Assembly: GCA_964626385.1 (NCBI GenBank) | Contig: CAZVEO010000079.1 | Coordinates: 1 to 10,507, forward strand | Length of the DNA: 10,507 bases | Direction: 5' to 3' | Origin: Scybalousia_A sp964626385 | GTDB taxonomy: Bacteria; Bacteroidota; Bacteroidia; Bacteroidales; P3 | In this document: in pieces, positions 7,189 to 10,507 of the stretch | How positions within the stretch are numbered: the first letter of the stretch is position 1 | Layout of the letters: each line of letters begins with the position of its first letter | Position numbers and translations under genes: made by a program | Notes under the pieces: generated by a model | The model's input: only the letters and a program-made list of their open reading frames with translations | Databases searched by the model: none | What the model was told of the DNA's origin: nothing

Positions 7189-7909
7189 AATACTTATTTT
7201 ATTTATTTCTTTGTTTGCCTTTGCTATGGTAGGCAAAGCAGAAAACGAACAGACTACAAAAGAAGAACCAAATGCAATAGGAAAGGTTATTGCTTGGTAT
7301 AATGATAATCTTAATTATGGAACAATTACTTTGTTGATGACAGTGGAAAGTTCTTTTATACCCTTTCCTTCAGAAGTTGTTATACCTCCTGCCGCCTATA
7401 AGGCCTTGGGGAAAGACAGCAATTTAAATATCATTCTCGTTGTTCTATTTGGTACACTTGGTGCTATGATAGGGGCGTTAATTAACTATGTGCTTGCTCT
7501 GTGGCTTGGTCGTCCTATAATCTATAAATTTGCTGAATCTAAGATGGGTAGAATGTGTTTGTTAAGCAAAACAAAGGTTGATAAAGCGGAAGCGTACTTC
7601 ATAAAACACGGCAAAGCCTCTACATTTATCGGTAGATTAGTTCCGGGTGTTAGACAATTGATTTCCATTCCTGCCGGTTTGGCAAAGATGTCTTTACCTA
7701 CATTTTTGTTGTATACGTTTTTAGGTGCTGGTATTTGGAACACTATATTGGCTTTTGTAGGTTATTTAGCTAAGGGACAGCAAGATGTTATTTCCAAATA
7801 TAGTAGTGAATTATCATACGTTCTTTTAGTTTTGGGAGTTTTATTTGTAGCCTACCTTATTTATAATGGTTTGAAAAAGAATAAAAATCATAAAAAAGAC
7901 AATGAATAA
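7181..7909 (+). CDS. DedA family inner-membrane protein
   Basis: The 242-aa product is a multi-pass DedA (SNARE-associated/VTT domain) membrane protein. Family members have been shown to act in recycling undecaprenyl phosphate or in lipid movement across the membrane, and affect proton-motive-force homeostasis. Residues 1-20 look like a signal peptide or first membrane helix (MNRILILFISLFAFAMVGKA). The DedA core follows: VESSFIPFPSE (55-65) with conserved Glu56 and Glu65, then GRLVPGVRQL (151-160). Arg152 and Arg158, six apart, match the essential arginine pair described in E. coli YqjA/YghB. Hydrophobic helices near 80-105, 165-190 and 205-230 complete it, ending in a Lys-rich tail. Overlaps of 8 nt on both sides (TPR upstream, aroE downstream) place it inside a tight operon. 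Which substrate it moves is not shown by the sequence. Confidence 0.9.
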   Translation: MNRILILFISLFAFAMVGKAENEQTTKEEPNAIGKVIAWYNDNLNYGTITLLMTVESSFIPFPSEVVIPPAAYKALGKDSNLNIILVVLFGTLGAMIGALINYVLALWLGRPIIYKFAESKMGRMCLLSKTKVDKAEAYFIKHGKASTFIGRLVPGVRQLISIPAGLAKMSLPTFLLYTFLGAGIWNTILAFVGYLAKGQQDVISKYSSELSYVLLVLGVLFVAYLIYNGLKKNKNHKKDNE

Positions 7910-8642
7910 AAGTGTTTTCGGACTTGTAGGTTACCCTTTATCTCACTCTTTTTCTCAAAGATATTTTACTCAAAAATTCATTTCTTTGGGACTTTTGGAC
8001 TATAAATACGAACTCTTTGAAATACAAAAGATAGAGGAAATATTTCAAATAATAGAAGATACTTCTTTATTACAGGGAGTGAATGTTACCTCTCCACATA
8101 AACAAAGCGTAATTCCTCTTTTAGACTACATTGACCCTATAGCTAAAGATATAGATTCAGTAAATACCATTAGGATAAGAGACAAAAAACTATACGGATA
8201 TAACACTGATTATTTAGGATTTAAATATTCTTTGAAACAAAACTTAAAAGGTATTCATATCAAACAAGTTGCCATACTCGGAACTGGTGGTGCGGCAAAA
8301 AGTGTAGGCTATGCCCTAAAAACCATGTCTATACCATATTTTTTTGTATCAAGACAAAAAAATAGCGACAATACTATTTTGTATGACACCCTTAATAATA
8401 TGAACTTTAACAATATTACGTTGTTTGTCAATGCTACTCCTTGCGGTATGTTTTCCAATGAGGCTATTCCTAATATAAATATCAATAAACTAAATAGACA
8501 ACACATAGTCTTTGACCTAATATACAATCCCTCACCTACTCCATTGCTAACCCTTGCTCACAGGCAAGGAACAAAGGTTGTGGATGGTTTGCAAATGCTA
8601 TTTGCTCAAGCCGATTACTCGTGGCAAATTTGGAATCAATAA
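7902..8642 (+). CDS. aroE: shikimate dehydrogenase AroE
   Basis: AroE reduces 3-dehydroshikimate to shikimate with NADPH in the pathway to chorismate and aromatic amino acids. The protein has 246 aa, slightly shorter than many AroE enzymes (about 270). The substrate domain shows GYPLSHSFSQ (10-19) with the shikimate-binding Ser14 and Ser16, GVNVTSPHK (59-67) with catalytic Lys67, and YNTD (100-103) with catalytic-site Asp103. The nucleotide loop is GTGGAAKS (127-134). NATPCGM and DGLQMLFAQA near the C-terminus are also diagnostic. The usual NRT after the second strand reads VSRQ, still offering an Arg for the NADP phosphate. The start ATG overlaps the dedA stop by 8 nt, and aroE is the last gene of the plus-strand cluster, 13 nt from the convergent mltG stop. 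No functional link to DedA or the TPR protein is evident. Confidence 0.95.
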   Translation: MNKSVFGLVGYPLSHSFSQRYFTQKFISLGLLDYKYELFEIQKIEEIFQIIEDTSLLQGVNVTSPHKQSVIPLLDYIDPIAKDIDSVNTIRIRDKKLYGYNTDYLGFKYSLKQNLKGIHIKQVAILGTGGAAKSVGYALKTMSIPYFFVSRQKNSDNTILYDTLNNMNFNNITLFVNATPCGMFSNEAIPNININKLNRQHIVFDLIYNPSPTPLLTLAHRQGTKVVDGLQMLFAQADYSWQIWNQ

Positions 8643-8647
8643 ATAGC

Positions 8648-8674
8648 AAAGTAATTTACTTTATATTTTTTTGA
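8648..8674 (+). terminator. probable aroE terminator
   Basis: AAAGTA (8648-8653) and TACTTT (8657-8662) form a stem around a 3-nt loop, followed by ATATTTTTTTGA. The stem has low GC. It overlaps the 3' end of the convergent mltG gene, so the terminator shares bases with coding sequence of the other strand. Confidence 0.4.
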
Positions 8675-9699
8675 TTTAATGCTCTGTGGTATTTGTTTGC
8701 ATTTATGTTGTGTTCTTGCAAAGTGGTAGCAAAATTGTGATAGCCAGAAAAATCCTCTTTTGCACAAAAATAAAGATAATTGTGATTAGAATAATGTAAA
8801 ACAGCCTCTATACTACTCATTTCTGGCAAACATATTGGTGCGGGAGGTAAGCCCTTATAAATATAAGTATTAAAAGGTGAATCAAACCTTAAATGCTCCA
8901 AACGTATTCTTTTTAGAGAAAAATCACCCACAGCAAATTTTACAGTAGGGTCAGCCTGTAATAGCATATCTTTTTTTAGTCTATTTATATAAACTCCTGC
9001 AATCAAAGGTTTTTCATCATTTTTTGTTGTTTCTTGTTGGACGATAGAGGCAATAATAATAACCTCTTTTTTATTTAATCCTATTTGTTTCAAAGTATTT
9101 TCTTGTTTGTTCCACCATTTATCTGAAACATTTTTTAAACGATTGAAAATAGTATTACAACTTGCATTCCAATAAAATTGATATGTATCGGAGAGTATAT
9201 CAAAAAATATTTGGTTAGCATAGTCGTAATTTAAACTATCGCAATAATCAATTATTTCGTTCTCTGATACAAGTAGTTTTTGACTAACTTTTTTTGCAAA
9301 ATCCTCCTCAGTACGAAGGCTGTTTATTGTTACTTTAATAGGGTCTTGTTCACCATTTCTCAAACTTCTAACTACTTTAAAGACAGATGTATTACTCTTT
9401 ATCAAATAATGACCAACCCTTATATTTTCATCCAACTTCATAAAGTGTGCAAAGAATCTGAAAGAAACACTATTTTTCTTTATCACATTTCTATACTCTA
9501 ACGTATCGGATAATTGTTCAAAATTTTCATTACTGTAAATAAAAATATATTCATCGTTTTTATTAATAGTCTTATCATTCAAAAAAAATATAACACTTAC
9601 TATAGCACAACAACATAATATTGCGAAAAAGGTAATTATAGAAAATATTACTTTATGTTTTTTTATTATATCGCTTAATTTTAAAGTAGGTTTTGTCAT
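8656..9699 (-). CDS. mltG: endolytic peptidoglycan transglycosylase MltG
   Basis: MltG (YceG family) cleaves nascent glycan strands within the chain and is thought to set their length by releasing them from the membrane-bound synthesis machinery. The 347-aa protein has a short cytoplasmic N-terminus, one membrane helix (about 17-39) and a periplasmic body, the usual layout. A LysM-like subdomain lies near VGHYLIKSNTSV. The catalytic domain carries ASIVQQET with Glu223 in the invariant ET position, then AGVYINRLKKDMLLQADPTV. SPFNTYIYKGLPPAPICLP and YLYFCAKEDFSGYHNFATT close it. In E. coli the motif reads VEKET; here the first Glu is Gln, which fits the second Glu being catalytic. It starts 5 nt after the acetyltransferase stop, so the two form an operon. 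A Cys-rich patch (CCC) sits in the membrane helix. Confidence 0.94.
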   Translation of the reverse strand: MTKPTLKLSDIIKKHKVIFSIITFFAILCCCAIVSVIFFLNDKTINKNDEYIFIYSNENFEQLSDTLEYRNVIKKNSVSFRFFAHFMKLDENIRVGHYLIKSNTSVFKVVRSLRNGEQDPIKVTINSLRTEEDFAKKVSQKLLVSENEIIDYCDSLNYDYANQIFFDILSDTYQFYWNASCNTIFNRLKNVSDKWWNKQENTLKQIGLNKKEVIIIASIVQQETTKNDEKPLIAGVYINRLKKDMLLQADPTVKFAVGDFSLKRIRLEHLRFDSPFNTYIYKGLPPAPICLPEMSSIEAVLHYSNHNYLYFCAKEDFSGYHNFATTLQEHNINANKYHRALNQKNIK

Positions 9700-9704
9700 G
9701 AGAG

Positions 9705-10220
9705 TTATAATATTTTTTGATATATAAATACATTTTCAAAATAGTCTTTTCTCCTCAACCATTGTGGCAAAGTGGCAACCAAAAAGAAACCTGCTTTTTC
9801 AAACAACTTAATGGAATTAGTATTATTTTGACCAACTAAGGCGTATAATTGATTGAAACAAAGTATTTTTTTTGCATAATTTTCAATCAAAGCAATGGTC
9901 TTTAAAGCATAACCTTGTTTTCTAAAATTAGGTGTAATATAGATACCAATAGAAGCACGCAAATTTTTTACATCTATATCAAATACATCAACGCAACCTA
10001 CAGAAAATATTTTTTCTTTTTCTTTTACATCTATGATAAATCTAATTTGTTGAGAAGTAAAGGCATCTTGCATTTGAGCCGTTAGAATATAATTCTCTAT
10101 ATCATATTTGGAAATAAATCTATTATTTATACCAACAGCCCATTGTTCAACATCATTTTCCCAAGTATAGATATTATCTATATCTCTGGGTTCTAATGCT
10201 CTTAAATATACTTTATTCAT
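9705..10220 (-). CDS. GNAT family N-acetyltransferase
   Basis: From ATG at 10220 the protein has 171 aa (MNKVYLRALEPRDID), the normal beginning of RimJ/RimL/SpeG-like GNAT enzymes. An upstream in-frame ATG at 10247 lies inside the terminator stem and is rejected. Visible features are the WENDVEQW segment (20-27), strand SVGCVDVFDID (73-83), the acetyl-CoA pyrophosphate loop RKQGYA (100-105) preceded by IGIYITPNF, and the C-terminal NNTNSIKLFEKAGF motif. It transfers an acetyl group from acetyl-CoA to an amine. The substrate, whether protein N-terminus, polyamine or aminosugar, cannot be told. It lies 5 nt upstream of mltG. Its start is only 10 nt after the T-tract of the tRNA terminator, leaving no obvious room for a promoter of its own. 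No Shine-Dalgarno sequence is seen. Confidence 0.9.
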   Translation of the reverse strand: MNKVYLRALEPRDIDNIYTWENDVEQWAVGINNRFISKYDIENYILTAQMQDAFTSQQIRFIIDVKEKEKIFSVGCVDVFDIDVKNLRASIGIYITPNFRKQGYALKTIALIENYAKKILCFNQLYALVGQNNTNSIKLFEKAGFFLVATLPQWLRRKDYFENVFIYQKIL

Positions 10221-10230
10221 AAGCAAACAC

Positions 10231-10265
10231 AAAAAAAGCAATGCCATGTGGTCTTATAGCACTGC
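10231..10265 (-). terminator. intrinsic terminator after tRNA-Ile
   Basis: On the minus strand GCAGTGCTAT (10265-10256) pairs with ATGGCATTGC (10247-10238) over 10 bp, using two G-U pairs, around an 8-nt loop, directly followed by seven T (10237-10231). The plus-strand RNA would have A-C mismatches at those two positions, so the hairpin is stable only for minus-strand transcription. A run of nine T (10280-10272), one base after the tRNA, may add a first stop. Confidence 0.7.
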
Positions 10266-10281
10266 TTAAATAAAAAAAAAG

Positions 10282-10355
10282 TAGTCGCGGGCAGACTTGA
10301 ACTGCCGACCCCTACATTATCAGTGTAGTGCTCTAACCAACTGAGCTACGCGACT
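10282..10355 (-). tRNA. tRNA-Ile (anticodon GAT)
   Basis: The minus-strand sequence folds into a complete 74-nt cloverleaf. The acceptor stem AGTCGCG/CGCGACT is fully paired. The D arm is GCTC/GAGC. The anticodon stem CTACA/TGTAG holds the loop CTGATAA with anticodon GAT. A 5-nt variable loop follows, then the T arm GGCAG/CTGCC with loop TTCAAGT, and discriminator A. CCA is not encoded; C and then nine T follow. It lies 116 nt after the 16S 3' end, the usual spacer location for this isoacceptor, and is presumably processed from the rRNA transcript. The tRNA-Ala(TGC) that commonly follows in Bacteroidales rRNA operons is absent. Confidence 0.97.
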
Positions 10356-10471
10356 ATTTTTATAGCAAAAAAGACAATATCAAAACCAAATTAGTAGCGT
10401 AAGAAAAAGAAAGTCTATCTCCTTTATACTTTGCCTTTTATCGTAATTTTCCCTCTTATTCTTTTTTCTCT
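10356..10471 (-). other. 16S to tRNA-Ile transcribed spacer
   Basis: This 116-nt AT-rich spacer separates the 16S 3' end from the tRNA. It is not coding. No clear TAnnTTTG promoter is seen for the tRNA, so both are likely made as one transcript. Any RNase III stem would need the 16S 5' leader, which lies outside the window. Confidence 0.6.
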
Positions 10472-10507
10472 AGAAAGGAGGTATTCCAGCCACACCTTCC
10501 GGTACGG
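10472..10507 (-). rRNA. rrs: 16S rRNA, 3' end (partial)
   Basis: The last 36 nt of a 16S rRNA gene run in from the right edge. The minus strand shows helix 45 (CCGTACC-GGAA-GGTGTGG, with the GGAA loop that KsgA dimethylates) and the tail GGAATACCTCCTTTCT with the anti-Shine-Dalgarno CCTCC. The 3' boundary at 10472 is set by similarity to the Bacteroidota end and is accurate to a few bases. The tail has T where both E. coli and the usual Bacteroidota sequence have C (position 1533, E. coli numbering). Confidence 0.95.

Noticed and set aside
9280..9501. Plus-strand 73-codon frame within mltG
   Set aside because: Antisense to mltG, with low-complexity translation and no start signal.
10221..10247. 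Upstream start (ATG 10247) for the GNAT gene
   Set aside because: The codon sits in the terminator stem, and the added MALLFLCLL is not part of the GNAT fold; MNKVYLRALEPRD is the family-like start.
8656..10280. Hidden tRNA-Ala or 23S/5S sequence downstream of tRNA-Ile
   Set aside because: The space is filled by intact GNAT and mltG genes; I saw no second cloverleaf or rRNA-like segment on either strand.

Overview
The window is strongly AT-rich DNA from a member of the Bacteroidota, most likely the order Bacteroidales. Three things point there. Several genes are preceded by TAnnTTTG boxes, the -7 element of that phylum, with a complete TTG-N19-TATCTTTG promoter ahead of trmD. The 16S rRNA 3' end reads GGAATACCTCCTTTCT, close to the phylum-typical GGAACACCTCCTTTCT. 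The proteins read as Bacteroidales versions of their families. Most starts lack a Shine-Dalgarno sequence. No mobile element, CRISPR array or integrase is visible; this is a chromosomal housekeeping and cell-envelope region.

Layout. Positions 1-328 hold no convincing gene: a perfect 12-bp hairpin with a repeated 13-mer at the very edge, a short palindrome, and promoter-like boxes on both strands. A plus-strand pair follows: a membrane-bound family 2 glycosyltransferase fused to the non-catalytic parts of a polyprenyl-sugar transferase (329-2269), and the 23S rRNA methyltransferase RlmI (2266-3441), overlapping by 4 nt. Convergent to them is trmD (3484-4164, minus). Divergent from trmD is a plus-strand cluster: an uncharacterised exported protein with a BamE/SmpA-like tail (4329-5744), a tetratricopeptide-repeat protein (5788-7188), a DedA membrane protein (7181-7909) and shikimate dehydrogenase AroE (7902-8642). 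The last three overlap by 8 nt each.

Facing this cluster, reading right to left, are the 3' end of a 16S rRNA gene (from the window edge to 10472), tRNA-Ile(GAT) (10282-10355), a hairpin-plus-T-tract terminator (10231-10265), a GNAT acetyltransferase (9705-10220) and the peptidoglycan lytic transglycosylase MltG (8656-9699).

How the genes relate. Two themes recur: RNA modification and translation (RlmI, TrmD, 16S, tRNA-Ile) and the cell envelope (glycosyltransferase, exported BamE-like protein, DedA, MltG). I see no defence or mobile system. The most notable architectural point is that the rRNA transcript appears to stop after tRNA-Ile: neither tRNA-Ala nor 23S follows, so 16S and 23S may be unlinked in this genome, or at least at this locus. 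The most open protein question is the exported protein at 4329-5744.
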